A stretch of DNA of 64,000 bases from Bisporella sp. PMI_857 (Eukaryota; Ascomycota; Leotiomycetes; Helotiales; Helotiaceae): positions 806,001 to 870,000 of the forward strand of contig JAJSPD010000006.1 in NCBI GenBank assembly GCA_021307315.1. Reading direction: 5' to 3'. The position numbers and the translations under genes are program-made. Numbering within the stretch: the stretch's first letter is position 1; each line of letters starts with the position of its first letter. Under the pieces are notes generated by a model. The model saw nothing but the letters and a program-made list of their open reading frames with translations. It had not been told where the DNA came from and did no database searches. Below, in pieces: positions 1-13,152 of the stretch.

Positions 1-291
1 CAATCCGCAAGCTATTGCGCGGAAGTAAGGCCGGGAACTTAGTAGGTGGCCATTAGATTGACGTGAACATTATTACAACATTGCGAGTGTGATATGCAAG
101 AGAATAGTTGGAGTGTATGCATTTTCCCATTTCGGCATCAGAACAGGAAAAGCTGAGTGTTTCCTGCTAGATAGGTCAGATGTTTAGATAATGCGATGTC
201 ATTTCTCTATGCTAATTCAACGCCATGCAACCATTTTCATGCAAGCATATCATACACCATTTCAAGATCATAAAATCAACAACCGCAAGCC

Positions 292-3200
292 CTACCCATC
301 ACTCTCAAAATCGTGGTCCTTCTCTACCCCCTTCTCCGCAGCCTCGAGCCAGCTCCGCAACCCTGTTTTGAGTACTAGGTAGGGGTTAAGCGTTGGTGCT
401 CCAAAGTATTTCTCTTTCCTGGTTGTGCTCCTGGCGCCGCCTTCCAGGGCAGACATGGCAGCTCTTGTGGTCCGCATTCTCTTGCCTTTTTTGCCACCTT
501 CGCTGAGCAAGTTGCTCAATCGAAGCCGCTCATCTTGTAGACGAGAATCGTACGATACGATGGATCGGACGTAGGGTGCTATATCTAGTGCTATGAGGTT
601 TAGCGAGCGATCGAAAGATGACAGCTCAAGCGCAGACCCTTGACTCCAGACATGCTTCTTCTCTGGCTCGGAGATGGGATCGAAGGCTAAGCTGAAGTCT
701 CGCCTTGTAATGGGTGATCCGGTGATATCGGTTTTTTTGCGGATGAGACTATTAATGTGTGCTTCATCTGGTCTTTGTAGTGGTGCTGATATCTTGGGCC
801 CGTATTTTGCATGCTGATCGAGTTGTAGCATATATCTCGCTCGGGATCTGATCGATATGGAAATATTCCTAGTGACGTTGCCGATTTCAAAACTATCGAG
901 CGGCGCAACATCTAGCACCTCACGGGATAGAATATAGTCTTCGCGTGCTTTTGGTGTTAACGCAGGAAGACTAGCATCAAGTATCATTTTGTTCTCTGGA
1001 GCAAAAGTAGAACCGGAGCATATATCGCTGTCACTCATTGCCTGGGCAAAATCGTCATATATAGCCAACGAGGCCATCTTATCTTCCTTTCGTTTTGACT
1101 CGGATAACGTCGTATTGGCCCAGTCAGTAAAATTGATCATCCTGTGCCAATCACCGCTATCCAGTTCCCAACCAACTTTTGATTCGAGCAGCATCTCTTC
1201 CTCAATGTTTAGATAATTCTCTTCACTGTTCAAGAAATCTTGAGATAGCCAACCCATGCCTGACCTATAAGTCTCTTCACTAACGACGCGAATGGTGTTC
1301 CCGGCTTCATCGACATCGCTACCCATTGGCCAGCGTGAGTAGAACCAGTCGACTCCTCCTCTTTCATTCCCAACGCCAAATTGGCACCAGTAATTGAGCT
1401 CCATCATTGAAGCACGAAGATCCATATTCCGGCTCTCATATAACGTTTCCACAGCTTCGCGACGAATCAGATGTCCCTCGTTAGCAGCCACAAGAAGTAA
1501 GTAATCCGCAGCGATATCAATTGTTGGAGCAGTAAATCGAAGAATGGCATATAAAGACAGCGCATCTAGTGGAACAGCTGACTCGTCAGTACATGTCATG
1601 ATAATTGGACGTTTGGACTCAATCATCATGGTCATAACTGTTGTCCAAAAGTTCTTATCCTCTTCGTACAGAATATCAATTTCTTCGAGCAATATTAGCG
1701 ACTGCTTTTGTGCAGACTTCGCAGGAACCTTCGGTGCTATGTCTGATGTCGCCTCTTTTTCATTCGGCATGACAGGTTGAGGGAGCTTAGGTTTCGGTTT
1801 GAAGAAGGAATTCATAGTGCCTTGCCTGCCACTTTTTAGGTCCTCGTTTAAAGCATCGTCAATTCGTTGAATGTCCATATCGACTGTCTCAATTTTCTGT
1901 TTGTTCGCTCCACGAACCAAGTGATTGCGGGTCATGTCGCCTACTCTGTCGATAATATCCTTCCCGCTACGTCGACTGCCAGGGTTGATCTCAAACACTT
2001 CGAAGCCGAGTTCTTTGGCAATAGCATACACTGCTGCAGTTTTTCCACAACCATGCGGTCCACTGATGACCACCCCATTTGCAAGCTTCCCACCATCACC
2101 TTTCGTAGCGTCACTGGTTCTGATAACTGTCTTTTTCGCGAAAGGCTGGCTTCCACTGGGCAGTGACCCATCATCGCGATCCGACACTTCGTCCATCCAG
2201 TCCTCTTCTTCGCCATCGGAAACTATAAAGTCGTCTAGCTTCTTCGATTTCCGCTTGCGTTTCCCAGCAGCGTCTTGTTTCAGTGAGCCTGAGTGTTTCA
2301 ATGAACGGTCCGCTATTTTCTCAGCTGAGGTGCTCTCGACAGACATCACTGTCAGCTTCTGCAACCATTCTTTCAAGATCTGGGACTCTCGCGAATTGTG
2401 CAATACATCCAAAGCAGCCACGGGAGCATATTTCTGGGCCCATAACTGTGTCTCGCATTCATATTTATCAAAAGCAGATAATGTGGTTCCGATTGTCTTG
2501 AAAAGTTTAACCAGTACTGGATCAGGTTTGGGAGGCTTTCGTTCGTCGCTGTGAAGTGGATTCTCGTCCGAATCTGTTGTATATTCTGTGTCCCCCGATT
2601 GCGATTTAGTACGTAACTCTTTGCACACCATTCTTTGTAGGCTTGCTCCAGTTTTGAAATGCTTGATCGGTTTTCGTAAACAGGACGGGAGGGGGGATAG
2701 TCGTCAAGATTGATCTCCTGAATATTCTTGACCACTCGTTTAATGGATAGATCTGTGGCTAGTTCGCTGATGATGTTTTCGCCCTGTCGTACTTCTGTAG
2801 CAGCGTATTTTGATTTCTTTCTTAGGTCAATTCTCGAATTGGATATAACAAGCTCAGGTGCATCAATATCCTGGCTATCGTTCCCTCGAACATGCACCAT
2901 TCCTTTAAACGGCCAAGCGGGTTCAATGGCACCTGGGAATCTAAGGGTCCTCGCAGTATTCCCAAATCTAGCGAACATTGAAGCACCATTTTGATTTTTA
3001 GGGTAGCCCATGGAATTTGGTCTGGTATGGCGTCTTTAGTGGGACCACTACGCATCATTGACAGAGATCTCCTGACTTGCGTGTTAGGATAACCTGGAGT
3101 AGAATGTCCGCCGGGTGAATCGTACGAGTCTTCCTGATCTAAGGAGGGCATATTTTTGGGTACCTTCTCTTGGATTTTTTCCGTTCCGGCTTTAAGGAGA

Positions 3201-4273
3201 AAGAATGGGTGGGGAGCACTGGCTGGACCTATGCCCACAACTTTGGTGCTTATTGGAATTTTAGGAAGCTCCATCGTCTTATTGCATAGAGATGCCGCAT
3301 TGCATGTGCCATTGAGAATGGCCTCAATCTTTTGCCCGATGTCCAGTGGTAGGGCATGACCGTCACCATACCTGAAGATCACAATCCTTGTTTTGGGTTC
3401 TTTCCGCGGTCTTCCAACGCGCTGCTTTCCGCCGCATTTCGCTCTAGCTGTTTTCTTTGACGGAGGGGAGCCTAAAGTGCCACTTTTGAGGTTGAAATGC
3501 AGCACCTTTTGTGGTTTGTCACCAGTGTTAGCTTTTTGTAATGCAGCAGCACTAAGTTTATCTGGATGATATTGTCCATAGACAGGCTCCAGAGGGGTTG
3601 ATACCTCTGGCTGGGCAGAGCTTGGTTTCTCGCTTTCCCGCTCCAGAGTGCCCTTGTTAAGAGATCTGGCTAGTATTTCAGGTTCTCGAGATCCTTGTCC
3701 TTCTCCCAAAGCCCTTACACCACTCCCTTCAGTTTGATCTCCTAGGTATTTGTGCTGCACAGAGCCAAGGGATGCATTGTCTGATGCAATTATTTCTCGT
3801 GTCCTAGGCGCTGATGCTGATGGAAGGTGACTTCCTAGGCCATTTTCTAACGATATCTTACTTTCCGGTGAGGTGGTTTTCCGTCGTTTCCTTCGGCCAG
3901 CGTTCGGGTCTACCTCGATTAAGTCTGCTCTACCATCTTCGACATCTTCGGATTCATATGGTGGACCATATTTCTTGTTTGGGTTCGATAATATTTTGCT
4001 CTCCGTGTCAACATCAATTTCTTTGGGTGTCCTTCCTTTATTTGCTTTCTGCGGATGCCCTTCGGGTATTGTTGAGGGACTGGTTAAAGCCTCAGCATCT
4101 TGCATCAAGCCAGTATCTTGTTCTGGAAGATAATTTTAGTCAATTCCAATCAGCGAGGGGATTGGATAGATATTGCTGAAAGGGGACTCACTGGACGTTT
4201 TTTGAAAGAGCGGATATACTGGCTTATGGACCTCGTTCAAGGCGCCCATAGTTTTTGGCATCAGAACTGCCAT
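292..4273 (-). CDS. ELG1: Elg1/ATAD5-like alternative clamp loader (PCNA unloader)
   Basis: Large subunit of the Elg1-RFC-like complex, which unloads PCNA from DNA after replication and protects genome stability in the nucleus. The AAA+ core is clear: Walker A GPHGCGKTAAV, then Walker B-like LILLEEID about 120 residues later, after a lysine/serine-rich acidic linker. The long N-terminal half is low-complexity, basic and Ser/Pro-rich, with HPFFLLK and AWPFKGMVHVRG blocks typical of filamentous-fungal Elg1. Exons read as 4192-4273, 2627-4122 and 292-2573, with introns 4123-4191 (69 nt) and 2574-2626 (53 nt). The frame changes once inside exon 2, in the T5 run at 2995-2999. Exon lengths total 3,860 nt, so one extra base in that run would close a 1,286-residue frame. 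The 53-nt intron is inferred from frame continuity; a second indel there is the alternative. It is divergent from UTP8. Confidence 0.85.
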
Positions 4274-5082
4274 GGACTTCACTTTACACGCGCTGTGTAA
4301 AATGCAAATCTTCCTGTCAGGAAAGAGTGTAGTGATCAGATGCTGATCCTAACGAAATTGATATATCTCGTACTCATGAGGCTAGATTTGAGAGACTAAT
4401 TTCTCTTTAAAAACGCACTAGGCAATATAGAAGAAGGTCCAGTAAGTAGGATGAGATGGTAATGTGAAAGGCATTCAAATTGAGGCGTAACGTTAAATCA
4501 TGACGAGTAGTTATCGCTAGCGGTCGAAAAAAAGCCAGTAGAACCAAGTTGTGGGCCAGAAGGACCAAAAAAACCAGGAAGTAGTTAATGAGTTGAATTA
4601 TGCTAATTCGAGCATCAAACATTCCCCAAAATCTAGCAGTGTTGGCTTATGAAATCGTTCTGAAATGATAGGATTTTGACAGTCGCGTCCGAAGCGCGTC
4701 GTTCGCGGATCACTTTATTACATGCGGCCGCCTCGCAGGGATTATTCGGTACTATACAATGAACTTTTCTATCACACAGCACTGGACAACTGTACAGTAT
4801 CTCAATATCTGAAACTAAATAAGCTAGGAAGAATAAGTGTATAAGCTCTAATATAGGTAAGTAGCCATCATGAAAAACGATTTACATGGTCATAATCTAC
4901 AACAACTTGAGCGAACAGTACAGCCAACCTATAAGCTCGCCAAGTCCAATGCGGATCGGGCGGACTATTTTCCCGAGATTCCCTGCTGCTCTGCAAAAGT
5001 TATTTTTTTTTGCTTGGATTGTACGAAGCAGAACGGTATTGCTTCGCATCTTTGCATAGTACAGCACACAACAGCGGCAATC
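4274..5082. promoter_or_regulatory. Divergent intergenic region ELG1/UTP8
   Basis: About 0.8 kb between the start codons of two divergent housekeeping genes, so it should hold both promoters. AT-rich, with an A/T run near 4526 and a T8 run near 5004. I see no open frame with coding character and no element I can name. Confidence 0.5.
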
Positions 5083-7857
5083 ATGTCGAGGTTCGCTCTG
5101 CAGAAGCCATACTCTGTAGCCACTCTACCACGACCAATTGACCAGTCGAGTGGACGATATGTGGTTGGGGACGTTCATGGTGGGGCTTTAGGATCGAAGA
5201 AGAGAAAAAGATCTGAGTTAGCAATAGGGATCGATGGGAGGGTGTCAACTTATACGATGCGAGTTATAGTTCCCAAGAAATAGAGATATAGATAGATTCT
5301 AACAGGCTCCAGATTTCCTCATCAAGATTACTCACTTCATATGCACTACCGCCACAAACTTCGTTCACCTGCCCACCGACCTCTACTCGAACTCGCATTT
5401 CCAAAAACAAGGTCGAACGCAGAACTTACGTGTCAACTATACAACCGCAAGCTCAGATTACTCTGTTTTATGAGTCTACTGGAAATAAGCAAGCCGCACA
5501 ATCGTTTTCTGAAACCCACAAGCTATCTGGTTCCCAAGCACCGGTGGTGTACATAGGACTGTACCAATTTCGCAGAGAACAGAAACCACTACAGAGAATT
5601 TGGATATTTTGCTTGTCAAGAGAGATGGAGAGGTGCAGTGTTTAGATGGAAATAACTTACAAGAAAGATGGATTTCTCCCGAGCGCGCTTGGCCAGGATA
5701 CTGCTATATCTTTGAAGAATGTCCAGGTGGAGTTTGCACAGTTGACCAACGCATTTGCAGCAAGTCAAGGTATTTTGAAAGGTCGGGAAGATATTTCTGC
5801 ACTGTTTTGGATAATAGTGAAGAAAGTATTGGGAGCATGGAGATCACAGAGGATGGCTTTAATCCGCATGTGCTTTTCATCCTGCTCAAATCCGGGAAGT
5901 CATCATCAATCAGAACAGCTCACATTGTCGTCTCCCTAGCAAAACAACGAATACATCTCTAACTCGAGACGTTCTGTCAAAGTCTACTTACAACTATTTT
6001 GCCGCCGCGAGAGGACATGAGTTCGAGGATGCTGCTGTTTTCAGCCTACAAGCCTCATCCGGAACAATTCAGCAACTCATAAGAGATACTGTGATACCTT
6101 CGATCTGTCAGGATCGACACCTAGAGAGGTTTCTGCGATTAATATCCAGGGGTCATTTCATTTCAGAGGTTGTCAACTACTTCTATCATGGTCAGCAGAA
6201 AAGTTGTCAGCGTCTTCAATCCCAAATACAGGTCTATCATGGGATCTGTCCTCTCGATGATAAGAGCGAAGGGTATATGCAAACTTGTCTCCTATTTCCC
6301 TAAGCTTATATAGCGTTGCCATCTCAGATAATGAGCTCGTTGCAATCCAGATGAAGGGAAGCATCGAGCCTCAGGACTTCTAATAGATTCGATTGGCTGT
6401 TTACGCAAGTCAACTTAGACCAGTGACAACAGACTCCAGAAAGAGGTTGCGCTCGTGTGGGACTGAACACTGACATACTATCTTCCAGGATCCATTGGAG
6501 AGTCGGAGGTGCCACTTAGTGACGGGCGAAGGACTGGATGCAGCTTTTAACAACGGTAACCTGAATCGTTCGATAAGCTAATAGCTAAGAAATTGGGCGA
6601 GAAAATGATGAGAATTGGATAGCTACTTCAGATGCTGATGTTGCCAAACCAAGCTTATCTCCTTTGGATGTTGACAAACGTTGGATTATATATGGGCTGA
6701 GCAAAATCTATAGCTGGACTAAGACGGATGAGGCCGAGTACCAATTAAGGGTTCAGTTCTACCCGCCTAACACCTTTATGTGGTTATTGAAGACTGGGCA
6801 TATGACTATCGCAAACATTGAATCTGCTCTCAGAATGAATATCAGAGAATCAGCCCTGGATGCTCTTCCTTCGGGCGAGTTGGTCAATGCCATTAACGAG
6901 CTGGATCCAAGCCTGGATTTCCTACGCATTCTCATTTCCAAAACCTATCTCAATGCATCGGAACTTGTCACGGCAATTCAAAAAGTGATGGACAGCCTAG
7001 AATTATTCGGTGACAACGCTATTGTTCAGCAACAACTCCTCACTAATGGAAATGGAGCAGCAGTGGATAGTATGGAAGTCGACGTGAACCACTTAGAGGA
7101 GGAAGTGGAAGATGATTTGGCACTGATAGAGTATCAGCTTGGGGCAGGATTTGGGGCCAGGGGAGAAATGCTACATCTCGCACTCTCAAAGCTCTACACA
7201 TGCCCTACAAACGACATTATTTACGCGCTTCAAACGATATTTACGAATGAGCAGATCGTGTCACTGATTTACCAGCTACGCCTTGAGATGCGAGAAGGGG
7301 CATGGACCTCGAGATACCTGGACGACTTGCAATCAGATGAGCTCGATGATGAGGCTGAGATGTCAAACAATTCAATTATCATCATTGCCAGCCTGCTGCA
7401 CAATTGTGTTGATGCCATTGGAGCTGGTGGTTGGATCACAGGAAATGTTCGTTTGTTCAATGGTGATGCGTTCGAGGCAGAGGATCTCATCACCAGCCTC
7501 AAATCTGAAGTTAGTGCTGCGCTGGAAGCGATTGAAGAGGCAGCCTATCTGAAGGGTATCATCTCGGAAATGGTGCGATATGGAGACTCGGTGCAACAAG
7601 TATTGTCTCCAGCTGTAAAGGCGGCTCCACCAACTGCATCCGGAAAGAAGAGAAAGGCACGACACAGAAAGCCAGTGCTCGTTCCATTTGTCGACGAGGC
7701 TGGCAAAATGCTACCCTTCGGCCTCAAAGCTGACCAGAACATTTCGCTACTTAAGGTTGGGGCCGGGGGAGAGGTGTACAGACGGACACGGAGAGACATC
7801 GGGCATCTGAAAAGTAAGAAGGTACCCAAGTACTCGTTGGAGAGGGTTGTGGTATGA
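5083..7857 (+). CDS. UTP8: Utp8-like nucleolar protein (t-UTP/UtpA, 18S pre-rRNA processing), frame-broken
   Basis: Utp8 belongs to the UtpA subcomplex of the small-subunit processome, which is needed for rDNA transcription and early 18S maturation. The N-terminus FALQKPYSVATLPRPID and the downstream ELAIGIDG are typical of ascomycete Utp8. The last 397 codons (6664-7857) are one clean helical C-terminal frame ending in a basic tail with GKKRKARHRK. Intron 1 at 5263-5312 (50 nt, branch TTCTAAC) joins the first two exons in frame. From about 5555 to 6660 the recognisable protein hops among all three frames at least five times (near 5570, 5690, 5810, 5935 and 6250-6660), with no plausible introns at most hops. 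Either this stretch is poorly sequenced or the gene is a relic. An essential gene argues for the former. Confidence 0.75.
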
Positions 7858-8936
7858 GTGAGGCTGTTGTTTGATAATTAGTAAGAGGAGAGGGGGAATG
7901 ATTGACCCGTACTCGGCCTTCTCAAATGCAAGAATTTACACAAAGTTTTCTCCGACCCACTCATTCCGTGCAGTAGTGCTATGCAGTAGTTCGTGGTGTT
8001 CGGTGAGCTGACCTATCCCACCGTTATGCTTTAAGCAAGGGAGGGGAAAAGTAAGGCTTAGCCACAGTGACTTGCGGCTTAAGAGCTTCGCCACGGTACC
8101 AAGTAACCAGTTGGGTTACGGGCACTAAACAGCCCTTGTACAGCAGCATCCCCACAGCTGTCGCCCAGATACAGCGGCGGTCGACGTCACAAGAAGAGGG
8201 GGATGGTGTGGTACCATTCATCGCTACCTAACGCGAATGTCCTACCTCTCCTTTTCTGCTGCTCCATCCTTGAGTTTCTCTGTCTATTTGTTTTTGAATC
8301 TGTGCCCTACACTTATTCCTATCAATACGCTGCGCGCCTTGTGGGGTAACATTTGCATACAACAGCCTCAATCTGACTGTACCGTAATTGCAGACCCAAA
8401 AATCTCTAACGCGTACATTACCATGACCCTTCTGTAAATCCCCATCCTTACAGACAGATCACCACGAAATGAGTTTTGGCGCCTCCCTCTCCGACATTAT
8501 CATCGTTGTCACCTTCTGCCAAAGCCCTCTATCGCAAGTGTCGCAACGCAGGCGGCGAGTACGACGAGATCGCATCTGAGGTCCGCGTCTGCATACCGTC
8601 CTTCGACACTTAAAATATGAAGTTGAGGCTCCTGAGTCGCCTCTAAACCGCGATGCCTCGGTATGGGGTCGACAGCTTGCGCCTATAATAGGTGACTGCG
8701 ATAGCACTCTTCGCCAGCTTGAGGGTTGATTATGAAATACGGCCGATTGTCAGGAGGGAATAATGGTTTAGGAAGCAGCAGCGGGAGTCCCACCACACCT
8801 CGCGTGTTATGGGATAGGGTCAGGTTTGGGAGTAATGAGATGGTATCAGCTGGGAGGACTAAGAGTTAAGCTTCTAAGTCATAAGACGAGCATTTCGCTG
8901 TTTCTGGACACAATCCAGCTGCATGCCAGTGGAAAG
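7858..8936. other. Intergenic region
   Basis: About 1.1 kb between the stop of the UTP8-like gene and the chosen start of the next plus-strand gene. Several 60-80 codon open frames lie on both strands, but none has protein-like composition. Expected to contain a terminator and a promoter; none can be named. Confidence 0.4.
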
Positions 8937-10769
8937 ATGGCGACGACGCTAGATATACAGGGCGAGCAGCTGGATGTTATTCTGGATAAGGTGGACAAGA
9001 TCGCGACAAAGATGCAGCAGAGGGGTGGCAGCGTACTCACGAATTATGAGGATGATGATCGCGAGGTTTGGAAGCAGTTTCGTAGAGAGCTGGTGGCGGA
9101 GGGATTTTCGAGCGATGTTTTGCAGCAGCACAAGGTATAATTTCGTTTTCTGGGGGCCGAATTGTTCTAATGTGAATATAGGATGTTTTGAGAGCTTATA
9201 TCCGCGAGATTGATACTCAAGGATTACTGGAGCCGGTGCCAGTTGACCCCAAGCTTCCTGCCCCGCCTGTTGGCGCTCATACAGAGAAATGGCTACAACA
9301 TATACCGTCTCCATCTGCACAATCGTCTACCATGGTGGGCTCAGACGATGGCCCGCCTTCAATTGATTTTGTGGATAGCCCAACTGATGAGCAGACGGCA
9401 AAGACAATGATGACCCGAGAAGAGAATCTGAAGTTCCCTCCTTCAATGAAAAACCAACGGCCTAAACCAGAGTCAAGACATGGGAGGTATCAGCTTGCAG
9501 TCCCTGGATCCAAGCCGACGAATGAACGAAGATTAAGTGGCCCAGTTCAAAGACAACCGCCACCTACTCCAAAAGTCGTTACATCAGTGGATGAGAAAGA
9601 CCCATACTATTTGAACACTGACGGATCGTCTGAAAGCGATACCGAAAGCGACGATTCATCAGGAAGCTCAAGGTCGCCTATGGATGGGCAGATCATAACT
9701 ACGAATAAACTAGTAGCGTTGAGCCAGGCATTGGTCATTCGACCACAATCTCCACTCAGCTTCACAAGTCAAAACTCTTACCTAGGCGACGACGCCTCAC
9801 GAGATATGCCGCATCGACCCAAGTCTCAATCAAACCTTGGGATGCCTTCTCAACCTGGCGCAATACCAATTCCCACACCTAATAACAAATTGAACGGTCA
9901 TTCAGGCAGTATTCCGCACCTGGACCCTATCAACCTAGCCCCAGACTCACATGGGAATAAGATTGCGCCTGACGCCAAGTGGACAAAAATTAACCGTCGT
10001 CTTGTGTCACCAGAGGTGCTCGCGGAGGCGCATCTTCGATATGAAGCGTAAGTTCCTTGCTTTTAATTGTTTTTACCGTAATATTGACAAACTTTTCAGC
10101 CGTCCTGACTTCGTTGCTGTTCTTGGCGTCCTCTCGCGATCAGAGATACAAGATCTCGCAGCACGCTCTCACGAGCTGCGTGAGGCCCGCAGAAGGCGAC
10201 AATTCCCACCCGATGTGCCGCCTCAAAAACCGCCAAGACCAGTTCCTGCACAGCGAGCACGCAGTGGTATTTCGGGACGTGACACGCCATCAGATGAAGA
10301 GGAGGACAATGAAACTTCTGATGAGGATGTCAGACACCGTCCACGATCAAAGTCCGTTAGTTTTGAGCCCAAGAGAATATTGAAAAACTCCAACAGCAAC
10401 TATATACACGGATACCCAAATGCATATGGAGCACCACCGAGCCCGGTTTGGAGCCCAGCCAGTGCAGAGAGAGAGAGATCCTGGTTGCAAGCTGAGCCAA
10501 GGTCCCACCGCCATAGGTCCAGGAGTGGAGAAAGGGATAGGGAGATAGAAAGAGAGAGGGCGCAGAGAAGGAAACATACACATGGTCACAGCCACCATCG
10601 CGACAAAGAACGGGAAAGAGAACGCGAGAAGGAGAGGGAACGAGAAAAGGAGAAAGATAAGAAGTCTCACGGCAGTACCAGACTGCGGGAGAATCTGACG
10701 GCAGCGGGAATTGGAGGCGCAGCGGCAAGTCTGCTGAACATTTTGACGGAGGCGGCTGAGGGTCTATGA
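8937..10769 (+). CDS. Conserved ascomycete protein, arginine/glutamate-rich C-terminus (DUF8035-like)
   Basis: Three exons, 8937-9134, 9182-10047 and 10100-10769, with consensus introns of 47 and 52 nt, give an uninterrupted 577-residue protein. This is one of the few fully intact genes here. The N-terminal about 80 residues are helical (LDVILDKVDKIATKMQQR). A long disordered Ser/Pro-rich middle follows. A conserved block spans the second intron (INRRLVSPEVLAEAHLRYEA, then RPDFVAVLGVLSRSEIQDL), with an acidic stretch and a very charged RERE/EKEK tail after it. I recall the conserved block as DUF8035, not certainly. Function unknown; composition suggests a nuclear or RNA-associated protein, which is inference. 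In-frame ATGs upstream (8826, 8845) are possible starts, but 8937 begins the conserved part. Confidence 0.8.
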
Positions 10770-11448
10770 TACCTTGGATTTGATGTAAACCTAAGGGCCT
10801 GAGCTTTATGATGATAACGGCTTCATTTGTACATGGAGAGGCAAGCGTGTCCTTTGTAGGTTAGTGGACTTGTATGCCGAGTATGATATATGGCACGATA
10901 TGAAGCATGAGATATGTGTAAGAATGGATATTGTGTTTGGCCATAGGTGCTACCTTGCCTAGCAAGTGCATTTTTAAACAGCAATAAACCTTCTAGGTTG
11001 ATATGTTGATGTCTCATTGTGGACAATTCATCCACCAGCCGATCCGGGACACTTGCTGAGCAAAGCCCAGAAATTGAACTCCTAAAGAGAATGTCCGCTA
11101 TATCTGGAAATTTTATGAATAGATAATGCATGCCATGAAGATGGTTAGTCACAGCCAACACCTCTCATGTGATATGATGAAACACCGCCGATAGACTGTT
11201 CTGATTGTAGACCTACATACTGTCTTATTGACTTGGAATGTAGAAGGGGTCATCCGTGTCTTCTCAGGCATACTCGGACCTCCATGCCCAACGGGCCCGT
11301 CATCGAATATCCCCGGTGCAGATCCTATACAACGTGTCTATTCCAACCTATATAACCCTACTCCTCATCCTGACAAGAGCAACGCCGACTTTCTACTCTC
11401 AGCACCCCACGAGCAGGTTCCCAGCCAACCCCTACCCAACGAGCACGC
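10770..11448. other. Intergenic region
   Basis: About 0.7 kb downstream of the arginine-rich protein gene. No coding signal that I trust. It likely contains the 3' ends of two convergent genes. Confidence 0.4.
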
Positions 11449-11754
11449 CTAAACTACTTTCTTGGTGAGAAGCAGCAACTCCTCTCCCATCGGCTCATGG
11501 CTCCACTTCGCAACCCGTCGTCTCCAGCGCGACCGAAGCCTCCCAAATAACAACTTGGAGCGAGAGAAAGACCCAATAGACTCGTAATGAGCTCTTTTCT
11601 GTTCGGGGCTGAGCGCAACCTCAATAAATGGCTTCGCCGAGAGGGGGGTCGTTGACGGTTGGTAATATGGGTGGACCGACCCCGTGGTTGGCGATAGCGG
11701 CGCAAGCGGCGAGGTCACCAGGAGCATGGCAACTGTTCCCACCGCCGCCAGCAT
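11449..11754 (-). CDS. Small protein with N-terminal hydrophobic segment
   Basis: A 101-codon frame starting with MLAAVGTVAMLLVTSPLAPL, which reads as a signal peptide or signal anchor. A Pro/Ser/Thr-rich stretch follows, then a basic region (RLRSRWRRR) and the tail LLLLTKKVV. Composition is protein-like and unlike the surrounding non-coding frames, and GC is locally high. The frame is open 13 codons further upstream but has no ATG there, so a 5' exon is possible. I do not recognise a family; secreted or single-pass membrane location is inferred from the N-terminus alone. Confidence 0.4.
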   Translation of the reverse strand: MLAAVGTVAMLLVTSPLAPLSPTTGSVHPYYQPSTTPLSAKPFIEVALSPEQKRAHYESIGSFSRSKLLFGRLRSRWRRRVAKWSHEPMGEELLLLTKKVV

Positions 11755-13152
11755 CAGCAGGCAAATCTTCCCCAGAGGATGGCAGGCAGTCAAACGTACC
11801 TGATAAGGTCGGAAGATGCATCTTTCCAGGTATTATCTAGGAAGGCTTACCGCTGGGGAACCGAGATCCCTCTCCGCGAGATCATATCCAAAAGGGGGAA
11901 ACCTAAAACCCCGCGAACAAGGCAAGAAAGGTATATATGGCTCACCTTACCCCACCCAGAGATTACGTCTCCAAATGCCCTCTTGCGGTGTGTTATGTAG
12001 CACAGAAAACGCTTCCAAGCCGTCAGCTACGCCTTGTAAATCCCGGACACAACAGCCCCTTCGGAGCGACATGCGCGACATGCTGTTAAGCAATATGATA
12101 TGGTCCCAGAAGCCTATTCGCTCTGACGTGCTTGGGTGAGCACAGCGGTTCGGAGATCTGAATGGCGGAGGCGTAAGCATGTCACTTCGGTCACCCGGAC
12201 GTTAAGGATCGATGTTTCTTTCGGAGCTTCTGCGGTGGTCTTCGCTAGATCTTCCTTCGGGCAACGTTGACCCATCTGTGTAACCTTGGGATCTCGGTGG
12301 TCAGCCGGCGAATGAGATTGGTGGTGGTGCGTGAAATAGGTTCTAGGTTTGAGCTTTGTTGCGATTGGAAGGATTCAACTTGAATGGGAATATAAGCTGG
12401 ATTTTAGAATTCCTGTGGAAGAGCCTGAAACTTGCGGTTGAGCTGATTCGGAGACCGGGGATGCGGCCGCAGGGGTCTCGCTTACATCCCTCAATCATAT
12501 TTGGGTTTCCAATTGCCCATAGAGCTTTTAGATGTAGACATTGATTGATTGTTTGTGGCGTGAATCTGGTACATGGTTGAGTAACTGGCGGTAAGCAGTG
12601 GCATTCTCCTGAACTTTCATTGGAAAGCTTGATCTGCAGAGCAGGGAACACTGGGGAAACAAAGGCCATTCCAATCTCAAGAACAGTTACCCAACATATT
12701 CAGGGCAACCTAGCTTGCGAAGACCACCTCACCACCAAATCCTCAGCCAGAGGCAGCCCAACCTCATATATCCATAATCAACAGATTCGACTTGAAACCT
12801 CCGTCTTATGTAATCAACCCATTTACATCCCAGCCTATCCAGACATACCTTCCCGTCACAAACCTGCTTGAACCAGACTGTGAAATTGCTTGTGGGCCTG
12901 ACTGGACCTCATATATCAGCATGCATACTTACCACTAACTTGTATGAAAGCATATATAGACGGAGAATAATGGAAAACCAAAGTGGAAGGGAGAAACGAA
13001 CCATCGACCCCTCTCATTGATTCCAGTGTCACGGGAAACACCGCTAAAACAGTTAGATAGCTTAGCAATATTCAGGTCGTCACCTTAGCAAGATGAGATA
13101 GCAAGCCACCTTACTCCTTCTAAGGTTTGAGGAAGCCAGTACTTTAGCAGTT
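11755..13152. other. Intergenic region
   Basis: About 1.4 kb with no reliable gene. It contains only short incidental open frames on both strands. It lies upstream of the small secreted-type protein and downstream of the CorA-like gene. Confidence 0.4.
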
